Positions 1-8,699 of a stretch of DNA of 64,000 nt are shown here, piece after piece; within the stretch, counting starts at the first letter, position 1; each line of letters begins with the position of its first letter. This DNA comes from BM520 sp964474455. GTDB taxonomy: Bacteria; Bacteroidota; Bacteroidia; Bacteroidales; BM520. The stretch is from positions 16,907 to 80,906 of the forward strand of contig CAYYSU010000006.1 of NCBI GenBank assembly GCA_964474455.1, given 5' to 3'. The position numbers and the translations under genes were made by a program. The notes beneath the pieces were generated by a model. It was not told the DNA's origin. It made no database searches and worked only from the letters and a program-made list of their open reading frames with translations.

Positions 1-261
1 TCTAATAATTGTGTTGTCGCCAATGTGAACTGTTGTCTCTTCATTATCAAATTTAAGGTCCTGAGGTATTGCCGATATTACAGCACCGGGAAATATCCTC
101 ACATTTTTTCCTATTCTTGCTCCCTCCATAATAGTTACATTGGAGCCTACCCATGATCCTTCTCCTATTATTACATTTTTTTCTATGTTTGCGAAAGGCT
201 CAATAACAACATTTTTTGCTACTTTGGCTTGCGGATGTACGTATGCTAAAGGTTGATTCAT
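1..261 (-). CDS. lpxA: UDP-N-acetylglucosamine acyltransferase LpxA (5' part only)
   Basis: Only the first 87 codons are present; the gene continues off the left edge. LpxA adds a 3-hydroxyacyl chain from acyl-ACP to UDP-GlcNAc, the first step of lipid A synthesis in the cytoplasm. The N-terminus starts with MNQPLAYVHPQAKV and then shows hexapeptide-repeat (left-handed beta-helix) sequence with regularly spaced I/V-G positions, and the family signature around FPGAVISAIPQDLKF. The start ATG lies 3 bases after the lpxC-fabZ stop, so the genes are translationally close and clearly one operon (lpxD, lpxC-fabZ, lpxA), the usual Bacteroidetes order. The identification rests on the N-terminal signature plus context. 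Confidence 0.93.
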   Translation of the reverse strand, partial: MNQPLAYVHPQAKVAKNVVIEPFANIEKNVIIGEGSWVGSNVTIMEGARIGKNVRIFPGAVISAIPQDLKFDNEETTVHIGDNTIIR

Positions 262-264
262 AAT

Positions 265-1671
265 TTAGTTTGCTTGATTCTTAATAATTTGAGCATAGAG
301 ATCACCTTCTGTGGCGACTTTTCCACCAACGAAAACCTGACCTTTCATATGGCATATTCCCCTTCTGATAGGCTCCACGAGAACCAGTTTAAGTATCATT
401 GTATCTCCGGGAACTACTTTTCTTCTAAATTTTATATCCTCCAGTTTGAGGAAATAAGTCACATAATTTTCCGGATCTGGGACTGTGCTTAAAACAAGAA
501 TTCCACCTGCCTGAGCCATGGCTTCAACCTGAAGAACGCCGGGCATCACAGGTTCTTCCGGGAAGTGACCCACGAAGAAAGCTTCGTTCATGGTTACATT
601 CTTAATGCCCAGTACATGGGTCTCGCTAACCTCGAAAATTTTGTCCACCAAAAGAAACGGTGGGCGGTGAGGGAGCATTCGTTTTATATCGTTGATGTCG
701 TATTGAGGGGGTTTTGTAAAGTCAATTTGGGGAATCTTGGAGTTCTGCTTGTCAATCTTCATTTGTTTGCGCAGAATGCGTGCAAACTCTGTGTTGGCAG
801 CATGTCCCGGGCGTGTGGCTATGATATGACCTTTTATGGGTTTGCCAATTAGGAAAGTGTCACCTATCACATCAAGTAACTTATGACGAGCAGGTTCATT
901 ACCAAAATATAAATCCACATTATTTAAAATGCCTTCCTGCTTAATTTCAACAGAGGGTTTGTTGAACAGGAATGCCAAGCGATCGAGCTCTTCCTGTTTT
1001 ACTTTCTTGTTAACAAAAACGATGGCATTACTCAAGTCGCCGCCTTTGATAAGGTTGTTTTTGAGAAGATATTCCAGCTCATGGAGAAATACAAATGTGC
1101 GACATGGCGATATCTCATTTTCAAAATCCTCGATCTTTGTTAACTCAGCATTCTGTGTTCCAAGCACTTTGGTGTTGAAGTCAATCATGACAGAGACCTT
1201 AAAACCATCATAAGGGAGTGCTATTATCTCTGTTTTTCGTTCTTCATCATAATACCGCTGAACGGTTTTTATCTCATAATACTCCCGTGGTGCATCAAGT
1301 TCTTTGGTACCGGCTTCTTTAAGAGCCTGAATAAAGTATTTGGAACTGCCATCCATGATAGGGGTCTCTTCGGCATCGATTTCAATGAGTATATTGTCGA
1401 TGTCCAGGCCTCTGATAGCCGCGAGAGTATGCTCAATGGTCATGAGCGAAACACCATTTTTGCTGATGGTTGTTCCTCTGGAGGTATCAATAACATAGTC
1501 AATATCTGCTTTTAGGATGGGTTTCTCTTTAATATCCACCCGGCAGAACGAAACGCCATAGTCGGCCGGCGCCGGTATAAATTTCATTGTTACTGTTTTG
1601 CCGGTGTGTAATCCGACACCGGTAAGTGTTACCTCATGATCTATAGTGTGTTGCTTATCAGTCATTTTCAT
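265..1671 (-). CDS. lpxC/fabZ: bifunctional UDP-3-O-acyl-GlcNAc deacetylase / 3-hydroxyacyl-ACP dehydratase (LpxC-FabZ fusion)
   Basis: This is a 468-residue fusion. Residues ~5-300 are LpxC, the zinc deacetylase that commits the pathway to lipid A: EHTLAA gives zinc ligand His81, and HKLLDVIGD gives His263 and Asp267. Residues ~320-465 are FabZ, the dehydratase of fatty acid elongation: LPHRPPFLLVD at ~333-343, and the catalytic His369 (GHFPEEPVMPG) and Glu383 (VEAMAQ). The fusion of two enzymes that compete for the same 3-hydroxyacyl pool is a known feature of Bacteroidetes. It lies between lpxD and lpxA in one minus-strand operon. A second ATG two codons in (MTDKQ) is an equally possible start. 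Confidence 0.97.
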   Translation of the reverse strand: MKMTDKQHTIDHEVTLTGVGLHTGKTVTMKFIPAPADYGVSFCRVDIKEKPILKADIDYVIDTSRGTTISKNGVSLMTIEHTLAAIRGLDIDNILIEIDAEETPIMDGSSKYFIQALKEAGTKELDAPREYYEIKTVQRYYDEERKTEIIALPYDGFKVSVMIDFNTKVLGTQNAELTKIEDFENEISPCRTFVFLHELEYLLKNNLIKGGDLSNAIVFVNKKVKQEELDRLAFLFNKPSVEIKQEGILNNVDLYFGNEPARHKLLDVIGDTFLIGKPIKGHIIATRPGHAANTEFARILRKQMKIDKQNSKIPQIDFTKPPQYDINDIKRMLPHRPPFLLVDKIFEVSETHVLGIKNVTMNEAFFVGHFPEEPVMPGVLQVEAMAQAGGILVLSTVPDPENYVTYFLKLEDIKFRRKVVPGDTMILKLVLVEPIRRGICHMKGQVFVGGKVATEGDLYAQIIKNQAN

Positions 1672-1682
1672 TGTACTTCTAA

Positions 1683-2708
1683 TTATATATTCTTTTCTTT
1701 TCTTTCTAGTGTTTCAAGCCTTTTTACCAGCTGCGGCAGTCTTCTGAAAAAGACATAAGACTTCTTATAATCTCCCGCATAAAATGCCGGAGAGCCCATT
1801 ACTACCTCATGATCTTTAACGTTATTTCCAATTCCTGCTTGCGCAGCTATCTTTACGTTATTGCCTATCGTAAGGTGTCCTGCCATTCCAACCTGCCCGC
1901 CAATCATACAGTTAGCGCCAATTATTGTTGAGCCGGAAATACCTGTTTGGCTTGCGATAACAGTGTTTTCGCCGATCTCCACATTATGAGCTACCTGAAT
2001 AAGGTTGTCCAGCTTAACACCCTTGCGGATTATTGTTGAACCTAAAGTAGCTCTGTCCACAGTAGTATTTGCGCCTATCTCTACGCTATTCTCAATAATG
2101 ACATTGCCGATTTGGGCTATCTTCTTATACTCTTCTTCTGTCTGTGGAGCAAAACCAAAACCATCAGCGCCAATAACAGCACCGCTGTGCAGTGTTACAT
2201 CATCACCGATTACGCAACTATGGTATATGTTAACGCCGGAGTAAAAGAGGCAGTTGGATCCTATAGTCACATTGTTATCAATGTTTGTATTGGCATATAT
2301 TTGGCAACCGTTGCCGATAATAACATTATCACCTATTACGACATGATCGCCGATAAAGACGTTACTGCCTATGCTAACCTCGCTGCCAAGGATGGCCGTT
2401 TTTGATATCCCTGTTTTATTTTTTAGTGATTTGGTGTAGAGCTCCAAAAGCGATGCAAAGGCCACATAAGGATCATCTACCCTAATCAATGTTGCTTGTA
2501 CTGGTTCTTGGGTTTTGAACTCCTTGTTTACAAGAATAATAGATGATTTTGAGTCATAAATATAATGTGAATATTTTGGATTTGCTATAAAGCTAACAGT
2601 ACCAGGTCTTCCCTCCTCAATTTTGGAGAATGAAGAAACCAGTACTGCCGGATCGCCCTCCAGGGTTCCTTTAAGAATTTTCGAAAGATCTTCTGCTGAA
2701 TACTGCAT
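1683..2708 (-). CDS. lpxD: UDP-3-O-(3-hydroxyacyl)glucosamine N-acyltransferase LpxD
   Basis: A 341-residue protein that transfers the second hydroxyacyl chain to the amino group in lipid A synthesis. The N-terminal ~100 residues form the uridine-binding domain (TVSFIANPKY motif near 38-46). Residues ~105-300 are hexapeptide repeats with GADGFGFAP (180-188), NTTVDRA (214-220) and the catalytic His241 in IQVAHN. It is the first gene of the lpxD / lpxC-fabZ / lpxA operon, 11 bases before the next start. A Bacteroidetes-type promoter lies ~35 bases upstream. The length is normal for the family. Confidence 0.96.
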   Translation of the reverse strand: MQYSAEDLSKILKGTLEGDPAVLVSSFSKIEEGRPGTVSFIANPKYSHYIYDSKSSIILVNKEFKTQEPVQATLIRVDDPYVAFASLLELYTKSLKNKTGISKTAILGSEVSIGSNVFIGDHVVIGDNVIIGNGCQIYANTNIDNNVTIGSNCLFYSGVNIYHSCVIGDDVTLHSGAVIGADGFGFAPQTEEEYKKIAQIGNVIIENSVEIGANTTVDRATLGSTIIRKGVKLDNLIQVAHNVEIGENTVIASQTGISGSTIIGANCMIGGQVGMAGHLTIGNNVKIAAQAGIGNNVKDHEVVMGSPAFYAGDYKKSYVFFRRLPQLVKRLETLERKEKNI

Positions 2709-2741
2709 CAGGTAATATTTTTCTCAATAAAAAAACGAGTG

Positions 2742-2770
2742 CAAATGTATTATATTTTGTTAACAACAAA
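2742..2770 (-). promoter_or_regulatory. putative promoter of the lpxD operon
   Basis: On the minus strand there is a TACATTTG (-7 type TAnnTTTG, 2742-2749) and a TTTG (2767-2770) about 17 bases further upstream, matching the Bacteroidetes sigma-ABfr promoter pattern. It lies ~35 bases before the lpxD start codon. This is pattern matching only. Confidence 0.55.
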
Positions 2771-4033
2771 TTAATATAGAACTTCTTTTGAAACCTGAAT
2801 GACCTTTGGGAAACAGAGAAATTGTTTCCGGCTGTCGGTAGAAAGAAGCTCCGCTTTCAACTGTTCGGAAAGAGAGGTTATCTCCTCTATCTCTCCACTT
2901 TTCCTTTGAATCCGTATTTGTGGACTCATTGGGTTATAGGCGCTATTAAACACTTCTGATGAAGTAACAAGGTATTTGGTTGCTCCGGCGTCAATATTAA
3001 AATGTCTCATTACTTTCTCATTAACCTCCATAAGCACCTCTTCGCTGAAAGACTGTGGTCTCATGATAATCCTGAAAAGCCTTCTGTCAGTAAGCGAGCG
3101 GCAGAGGAAACTCAAAACAATGTCGTCATGCTGCTGCCATAATTTTATTGATGAAAAGACATCAAAATCATCCAGACTCATGAATCTTTTTATTACTTCA
3201 GGGTTATTTATGAAGTCATCTTTAATAAATGTGTTTTTTAGGAAGAAAATTAAATCAGGACTTCCCGGCAGCGGGAATCCTTCATTGATAAGATATCTGG
3301 CGCGTGCAATGGTATTTGCAAGCATAGTCTCTGCTGCAAGAACGGTTTTGTGCAGATAGACCTGCCAGTACATAAGCCTTCTGGAAAGAATAAAATTTTC
3401 TATGCTGTAAATACCTTTTTCTTCAACCACAATATTCCCATTGGCAATGTTGAGCATTTTAAGGATTCTTTCCACACTGATGATTCCCTCGGAGACTCCA
3501 GTATAGAAGCTGTCCCGTCTAAGATAATCAAGCCTGTCGAGGTCCAGTTGCCCGGAAACCAACTGACTAAGCCACGGCTTAGGGTATGTTTTTTTATAGA
3601 TTTCTATTCCCGGATCCAGCTTTCCTTTGAAGAGTTTGTTGAGATGCATCATAGCTATAAGGGAGATATCCTCATGGCTCACATTGGGTAGAAGGATGCC
3701 TTCCAGGTTGTGAGAATATGGCCCATGCCCTACATCATGCAACAGCATTGCAATACATAGGCCTGTGAGCTCTTCATCGGGGATGTCATGATCTTTTATC
3801 CTAAGGCTCTGGACTGCGTTAGCAGCAAGATGCATAGAGCCAATGCTATGATGAAAGCGCGTGTGAAGCGCTCCGGGGTATATTAGATGTGATAAACCCA
3901 TCTGTTTGATCCTGCGTAGTCGCTGAAACCAAGGGTGCTCTATGATGTCGAAGATTATGTCGTCAGTGATATTGATAAATCCGTATACGGGATCATTAAG
4001 AATCTTTTTTTTGTTCTGATATACAGCACTCAT
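2771..4033 (-). CDS. HD-domain phosphohydrolase (dNTPase/YdhJ-like)
   Basis: A 420-residue soluble protein of the HD superfamily related to SAMHD1/dGTPase-like enzymes. The metal-binding set is visible: HTRFHHSIG (His62), LLHDVGHGPYSH (His99-Asp100) and LDLDRLDYLRRDS (Asp164/Asp166 region). These proteins hydrolyse (deoxy)nucleotides or act as sensors; the real substrate cannot be read from sequence. The N-terminal DPVYGFI followed by a WFQRLRRIKQMG segment is typical of this branch. It precedes the lpxD operon on the same strand, but the lpxD promoter lies in the gap, so joint transcription is uncertain. No signal peptide. Confidence 0.85.
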   Translation of the reverse strand: MSAVYQNKKKILNDPVYGFINITDDIIFDIIEHPWFQRLRRIKQMGLSHLIYPGALHTRFHHSIGSMHLAANAVQSLRIKDHDIPDEELTGLCIAMLLHDVGHGPYSHNLEGILLPNVSHEDISLIAMMHLNKLFKGKLDPGIEIYKKTYPKPWLSQLVSGQLDLDRLDYLRRDSFYTGVSEGIISVERILKMLNIANGNIVVEEKGIYSIENFILSRRLMYWQVYLHKTVLAAETMLANTIARARYLINEGFPLPGSPDLIFFLKNTFIKDDFINNPEVIKRFMSLDDFDVFSSIKLWQQHDDIVLSFLCRSLTDRRLFRIIMRPQSFSEEVLMEVNEKVMRHFNIDAGATKYLVTSSEVFNSAYNPMSPQIRIQRKSGEIEEITSLSEQLKAELLSTDSRKQFLCFPKVIQVSKEVLY

Positions 4034-4038
4034 TAATC

Positions 4039-4046
4039 TACCTTTG
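4039..4046 (+). promoter_or_regulatory. possible -7 element for porX
   Basis: TACCTTTG matches the Bacteroidetes TAnnTTTG -7 element, ~98 bases upstream of porX. The nearest upstream TTTG (4010-4013) is ~25 bases away, slightly too far, so the call is weak. Confidence 0.3.
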
Positions 4047-4143
4047 TATAAATAATGTTAACGATACAATAATTCTCAATATTACAACATTATACTCTTA
4101 ATATCAAAAGTGTTAATATTGAATATACTTAGAAAGGACATAT

Positions 4144-5697
4144 ATGGATAGTGCCAATATTCTATGGGTTGATGACGAAATAGATCTGTTAAAACCGCAT
4201 ATCATATTTTTAGAAACCAAAGGTTATAATGTGAATACATGTAACAACGGTGTTGAAGCAATTGATATGGTACAGGAGAAAGAGTATGATATTGTTTTTT
4301 TGGATGAACAGATGCCTGGTTTATCAGGTATAGAAACCCTGGCAAAGATAAAGGGATTATACTCTAACCTTCCAGTGGTGATGATCACTAAAAGTGAAGA
4401 AGAGAGTATTATGGAAGATGCTATTGGTTCGAATATCGCCGACTATCTGATCAAACCGGTGAACCCTAATCAGATACTACTTTGTTTGAAAAAAAATCTT
4501 GAAAACAAGAAACTTATCAGTGATAAGACGACTTTCGACTACCAGCAGGAGTTTCGTAATATTAGTATGGAGATTAGCGGAAACCTGGATTTTGAACATT
4601 GGGCTGAGATTTATAAGAAACTATCTGGGTGGGATATCAAACTTGGGAAATCAGAAGATTCCGGTATGCAGGATATACTGGCAATGCAAAAAGATGAAGC
4701 TAATCAAGCATTCTGTAAATATATTAGTAAGAACTACCCTGATTGGCTGAATACCGATAGAGATGAAAAGCCGGTAATGTCTCATACTTTATTAAAGCAA
4801 AAAGTCTTTCCTCTCTTAGAAGATGATATGACCACATTCCTTGTGGTTATTGATAACATCCGCTTCGACCAGTGGAAGGTTCTACAGCCTGTTCTGGAAG
4901 AGCTGTTTAGAGTGAAGGAAGAGAGTATTTACTCCTCTATTCTGCCTACAACAACGATGTATGCCCGAAATGCTATGTTTGCAGGTCTAATGCCTTCAGA
5001 GATTAAGAAAAAGTATCCTAAACTATGGCTTGACGAAGATGCTGAAGGCTCTAAAAATCAGTATGAAGCCAAGCTTTTGGAAGAAAATATGAAGCGTCAT
5101 GGCAAGAACGTTATGCACTCTTATCACAAAATATTGAACCTTACCAGTGCAAAAAAACTTCTTGACAATATGCCGAACCTGATGAAAAACAAGTTCAATG
5201 TTATTGTTTATAACTTTGTGGATATGCTCTCACATGCACGCACCGAGATGGAGATGATCCGCGAGTTGGCATCTGATGAGCCGGCATACCGCTCTATCAC
5301 CTTATCATGGTTTAAATATTCACCCCTATTTGAGATGATAAAATATATGGCCGAGAAAGGGGCGCGGTTGATTATTACAACAGATCATGGTTCTGTACGC
5401 GTGAAAGACCCTGTAAAAGTTATTGGGGATAAGAACACAAACACCAATCTTAGATATAAAATAGGGAAAAGCCTGAATTTTAATCCCAAAGAGGTGTTTT
5501 TTGTTAAAAATCCTGACGATATTTTCCTACCACGTATAAACGTCTCAAGCTCTTATATCTTTAGCTATAACACTGATTTTTTGGCATATCCAAATAATTA
5601 TAATTATTATGCTAATTATTACCGGAATACATTCCAGCATGGAGGCATAAGCCTTGAAGAGATGCTAATACCTTTTATTATCATGACTCCTAAATAG
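4144..5697 (+). CDS. porX: PorX-type response regulator with PglZ domain
   Basis: A 517-residue two-domain protein. Residues 1-~125 are a receiver domain: acidic pocket Asp10/Asp11, phospho-acceptor Asp54 in VFLDEQMPG, Thr82 and Lys104. Residues ~190-517 are a PglZ/alkaline-phosphatase-superfamily effector domain with VVIDNIRFDQW, the LPTTTMYARNAMF segment (the threonine nucleophile region) and TTDHGS. In Porphyromonas gingivalis and Flavobacterium, PorX with PorY regulates the type IX secretion system, and its PglZ domain is a zinc phosphodiesterase. No PorY gene lies adjacent, as is usual. The many T9SS cargo genes in this window fit this role. The start ATG follows an AGAAAGGA ribosome-binding-like stretch. 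Confidence 0.93.
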   Translation: MDSANILWVDDEIDLLKPHIIFLETKGYNVNTCNNGVEAIDMVQEKEYDIVFLDEQMPGLSGIETLAKIKGLYSNLPVVMITKSEEESIMEDAIGSNIADYLIKPVNPNQILLCLKKNLENKKLISDKTTFDYQQEFRNISMEISGNLDFEHWAEIYKKLSGWDIKLGKSEDSGMQDILAMQKDEANQAFCKYISKNYPDWLNTDRDEKPVMSHTLLKQKVFPLLEDDMTTFLVVIDNIRFDQWKVLQPVLEELFRVKEESIYSSILPTTTMYARNAMFAGLMPSEIKKKYPKLWLDEDAEGSKNQYEAKLLEENMKRHGKNVMHSYHKILNLTSAKKLLDNMPNLMKNKFNVIVYNFVDMLSHARTEMEMIRELASDEPAYRSITLSWFKYSPLFEMIKYMAEKGARLIITTDHGSVRVKDPVKVIGDKNTNTNLRYKIGKSLNFNPKEVFFVKNPDDIFLPRINVSSSYIFSYNTDFLAYPNNYNYYANYYRNTFQHGGISLEEMLIPFIIMTPK

Positions 5698-5738
5698 GCG
5701 TATTGGTAGCAGATTTGAATATGTGTTGTAAATAATTG

Positions 5739-5776
5739 AAAACCGGTGAGTGAGCCTTGGCTTGTTCGCCGGTTTT
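5739..5776 (+). terminator. hairpin terminator after porX
   Basis: AAAACCGGTGA pairs with the later CGCCGGTTTT (one G-U wobble), loop ~17 bases, ending in a short T run. It lies between the porX stop and the tsaE start. Likely a rho-independent terminator, possibly bidirectional. Confidence 0.55.
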
Positions 5777-5780
5777 GTGA

Positions 5781-5788
5781 TATCTTTG
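5781..5788 (+). promoter_or_regulatory. putative -7 element for tsaE-ald
   Basis: TATCTTTG matches TAnnTTTG and lies 22 bases before the tsaE ATG, right after the porX terminator hairpin. No clear TTTG at -33. Confidence 0.45.
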
Positions 5789-5809
5789 TGTCTTAGGTAA
5801 AATGTTATT

Positions 5810-6238
5810 ATGGAATTGAAACTTACAATATCCGGGGAATCAGAGTTGAAAGATGTTGCAATGAAGGTTCTTGAAACCTTCCCCCACGAGAGGGTGTTTT
5901 TACTCTATGGCGCCATGGGTGCCGGGAAGACAACTTTTGTGAAAGTTGTGGGTGAATTACTTCAGGTGAAAGATGTTGTTAACAGCCCAACCTTTGCTCT
6001 TGTTAATGAGTATGAAACAGAAGAAGCAGATGTTATATATCACTTTGATTTGTATAGAATTAAAAAGGTTGAAGAGTTGTATGATATAGGATATGAGGAG
6101 TATCTGTATAGTGGAAAATACTGTTTTATAGAGTGGCCGGAAAAAATGGCGGAACTTTTACCCAAATCTTACGTATATATCAGCATTGAGGAGCAGGACG
6201 ATGGCTTCCGGCATTTTGAAGTAAAAAAAATCCAATAA
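5810..6238 (+). CDS. tsaE: tRNA threonylcarbamoyladenosine biosynthesis ATPase TsaE
   Basis: A 142-residue P-loop protein. The Walker A motif GAMGAGKT is at 34-41, followed by VNSPTFALVNEY and IYHFDLYR, the TsaE (YjeE) signatures, and a late FIEWPE motif. TsaE works with TsaB and TsaD in forming t6A at position 37 of ANN-decoding tRNAs. It ends one base before the alanine dehydrogenase start, so the two are co-transcribed; this tsaE-ald pairing is also seen in other Bacteroidetes. Confidence 0.95.
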   Translation: MELKLTISGESELKDVAMKVLETFPHERVFLLYGAMGAGKTTFVKVVGELLQVKDVVNSPTFALVNEYETEEADVIYHFDLYRIKKVEELYDIGYEEYLYSGKYCFIEWPEKMAELLPKSYVYISIEEQDDGFRHFEVKKIQ

Positions 6239-6239
6239 C

Positions 6240-7472
6240 ATGTTGAACGAAAAAAGTAAGCCATATTTTGATGACGGCAGAGCAGGACAGAGCCTTATGC
6301 CACAGGAGATCCTAGAAGAGCGCAAGGCAGGGGGAAAGGTCATATCCTTTGGGCTTCCCAAGGAGATCCATCACCATGAAAACAGGATCTTGTTTACTCC
6401 TTATGATGCAGGGTTATTAGTGAGCCATGGGCACAAAGTGTTATTGCAGAGTGGCGCCGGAGATGCGGCGCGTTTTTCCAATGAAGAGTATGCTTCGCAG
6501 GGTATTATAATCACCGATAGTGCAAAAGAAGTATTCCAGGCTGATGTTATTATGAAGGTTATGCCTCCATCGTTAGAGGAGATTGCCATGATGAAAAACA
6601 GGCAAACTCTCTTCTCCACACTGAATTTTGTTGATGATGATAAGAGATATTTTCAGGAATTGATGCGTAAAAAGACAACGGCGATTAGCCTGGAGAGTAT
6701 CCGTGATGATGATGGCAGCTACCCTGTAATCCGTGCCATGAGCGAGATTGCAGGAAATGCTTGCATATACCTTGCTTCGCGGTACCTTAGTGACCCCACG
6801 ATGGGACAGTCAAGAATGCTGGGAGGATTCTCGGGAGTGGATCCTGTGGAAATCATCATTTTGGGCGCCGGAACAGTGGCAGAGTATGCCACACGTTCTG
6901 CCCTGGGAATGGGAGCACAGGTGAAAATATTTGATACCTCGTTACGTAAAATCCGTCGTTTGCAATCGTTGCTACATGAGAGAGTTTATACCAACCTCCT
7001 TACTTCAGATACTCTATCCAGAGCCTTGCCATCAGCAGATGTGGTGATATGTTCCATGTATTCTCACGAGAGAGTTACTCCGTGTTATCTTACCGAAGAG
7101 ATGGTTGAAACAATGAAAAAAGGCTCTGTTCTTATTGATATTTCAATAGATCGTGGTGGATGCTCTGAAACTTCAAGGGTGACATCGCTCCATAAGCCTG
7201 TATACCAGAAACATGGAGTGATTCATTATTGTGTTCCTAATTTGTTATCACGTTTTTCCAATACCTCAAGTATTGCATTAAGTAATTATTTCTATAGTTT
7301 CTTTGAAGAGGCTACCCACCTCGGCGGGGTACAACAGATGCTGAGACGCTATTTCGGCCTTCGTAATGCTGCTTATCTCTATCATGGTGTATTAACGAAG
7401 CGTTCTATATCACAAAAAACCGGGCTTTCATATAAAGATATTCATCTGCTCATCTCTTCGATGAATCAATAA
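6240..7472 (+). CDS. ald: alanine dehydrogenase family protein
   Basis: A 410-residue NAD-dependent dehydrogenase of the alanine dehydrogenase / transhydrogenase-alpha superfamily. The KEIHHHENRILFTP segment (41-54) matches the substrate-binding KE...E.R...P region, and the Rossmann motif LGAGTVAEYA is at 208-217. The classical enzyme interconverts alanine with pyruvate and ammonia. This sequence is longer and more divergent than Bacillus Ald, with an extended N-terminus and C-terminus, so the reaction is inferred rather than certain. It forms an operon with tsaE (1-base gap) and converges with the proline dehydrogenase gene. Confidence 0.8.
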   Translation: MLNEKSKPYFDDGRAGQSLMPQEILEERKAGGKVISFGLPKEIHHHENRILFTPYDAGLLVSHGHKVLLQSGAGDAARFSNEEYASQGIIITDSAKEVFQADVIMKVMPPSLEEIAMMKNRQTLFSTLNFVDDDKRYFQELMRKKTTAISLESIRDDDGSYPVIRAMSEIAGNACIYLASRYLSDPTMGQSRMLGGFSGVDPVEIIILGAGTVAEYATRSALGMGAQVKIFDTSLRKIRRLQSLLHERVYTNLLTSDTLSRALPSADVVICSMYSHERVTPCYLTEEMVETMKKGSVLIDISIDRGGCSETSRVTSLHKPVYQKHGVIHYCVPNLLSRFSNTSSIALSNYFYSFFEEATHLGGVQQMLRRYFGLRNAAYLYHGVLTKRSISQKTGLSYKDIHLLISSMNQ

Positions 7473-7499
7473 ATCCTGTTGCTTACGAAGTTGTGATTG

Positions 7500-8699
7500 T
7501 CAGGATCTTCTTCTTCGTTTAATCTCTTTAGATATCAATGATAACTCACGACCTGTCTGTCCTTTGACAGAGGTGTTCTCCTGTGCCCGGCGGCTGAGGT
7601 ATGGCAGAACTTTATTCACCGAACCGTAGGGGACATATTTGGTGACATTATAACCATTCACTGATAACTGTGAAGTAATATGGTCACTCATGCCATAGAG
7701 TTGAGCAAACCAAATTCCCGGGTGGTCTTTTTTAATGCCCTTTTCTATCATAACTCCTGCAAGAAAAGATGAACTGAACTCATTATGGGTGCCATTAAAG
7801 ATCTCCAGGGTTGAGAGGTTCTCAACGCAGAACTCCAGAGCACTGTTATATGAATTGTCGGTGGACTCCTTGTCGCAATGAATGGGTGAAGGGTATCCGC
7901 CTTTTATTGCCCTTTCACGTTCTTTCTCCATATAGGCACCCCGAACGAGTTTTACACCAACGGTAAAATTCTCTTCTTGTGCTTTCTGTACAGTGCATTT
8001 TAAATGATCCAGCCTATCATGGCGGTACATCTGCCATGTATTGAAGATGATAGGGTTTTTACGATTAAATTCCGACATAAGATCAAATACCACATCGTCG
8101 ATAGCCTTTTGATACCAGAAGTCTTCTGCGTCCACAAGTAAACGGATCTTTGCTTGCGCCGCAGTTTGTGCAAGCTTATGCATTCTGGTTTTAAAATGTG
8201 TAAACTCACGTATTTCATCATTGGACAGAGCTTCAGCGAACGAAACTTTTTTTAAAACCTCTGTGTTTCCTATGGTTGTGGGCTTGAAGACGGCAAAAGG
8301 TATAGAGTCATGCTCCTTTGCGAAGGAAATAGATTTTATCGTCTCTTCCACAACAGAATCGTATTCAGTGTTTTTTGAGCCTGCTTCAGCAGAATAATCG
8401 AGTATGGAGTAGGTGTTTCTGGATTTAAGATCAATGAGAACAGGAATACACTCTTCAAGGGTTTCGCCCCCAACAAATTGTCGGTATAAAGTTGGCTTTA
8501 CAGCCCAGGCCACAGGGATTCCTATGTTAACCATATTCATCGCCAGACTATTCGCAATAGTGACTAAACGAGGGTTACCCATTAAGCGAAAAAGAAAGGC
8601 GCTTTTTCTTAATTGAAAGTTTGTTTTGTGTGCAAATGTTTGCTGCGTATCAGCATAGTTTAATCCGGCTTTGGAAGCCAGCATTTTATGATCTGTCAT
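7500..8699 (-). CDS. proline dehydrogenase family protein
   Basis: A 399-residue monofunctional FAD-dependent proline dehydrogenase, which oxidises proline to pyrroline-5-carboxylate. The catalytic helix motif Y..RR..EN is seen as YLSRRAQEN (Arg370, Arg371, Glu374, Asn375), and the TIM-barrel motif VRGAYMEKER is present. No P5C dehydrogenase domain is fused, unlike PutA. Its ATG overlaps the stop of the upstream CAP-domain lipoprotein (ATGA), so the two genes are translationally coupled. The C-terminus ends in a basic KRRRRS tail. Confidence 0.88.
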   Translation of the reverse strand: MTDHKMLASKAGLNYADTQQTFAHKTNFQLRKSAFLFRLMGNPRLVTIANSLAMNMVNIGIPVAWAVKPTLYRQFVGGETLEECIPVLIDLKSRNTYSILDYSAEAGSKNTEYDSVVEETIKSISFAKEHDSIPFAVFKPTTIGNTEVLKKVSFAEALSNDEIREFTHFKTRMHKLAQTAAQAKIRLLVDAEDFWYQKAIDDVVFDLMSEFNRKNPIIFNTWQMYRHDRLDHLKCTVQKAQEENFTVGVKLVRGAYMEKERERAIKGGYPSPIHCDKESTDNSYNSALEFCVENLSTLEIFNGTHNEFSSSFLAGVMIEKGIKKDHPGIWFAQLYGMSDHITSQLSVNGYNVTKYVPYGSVNKVLPYLSRRAQENTSVKGQTGRELSLISKEIKRRRRS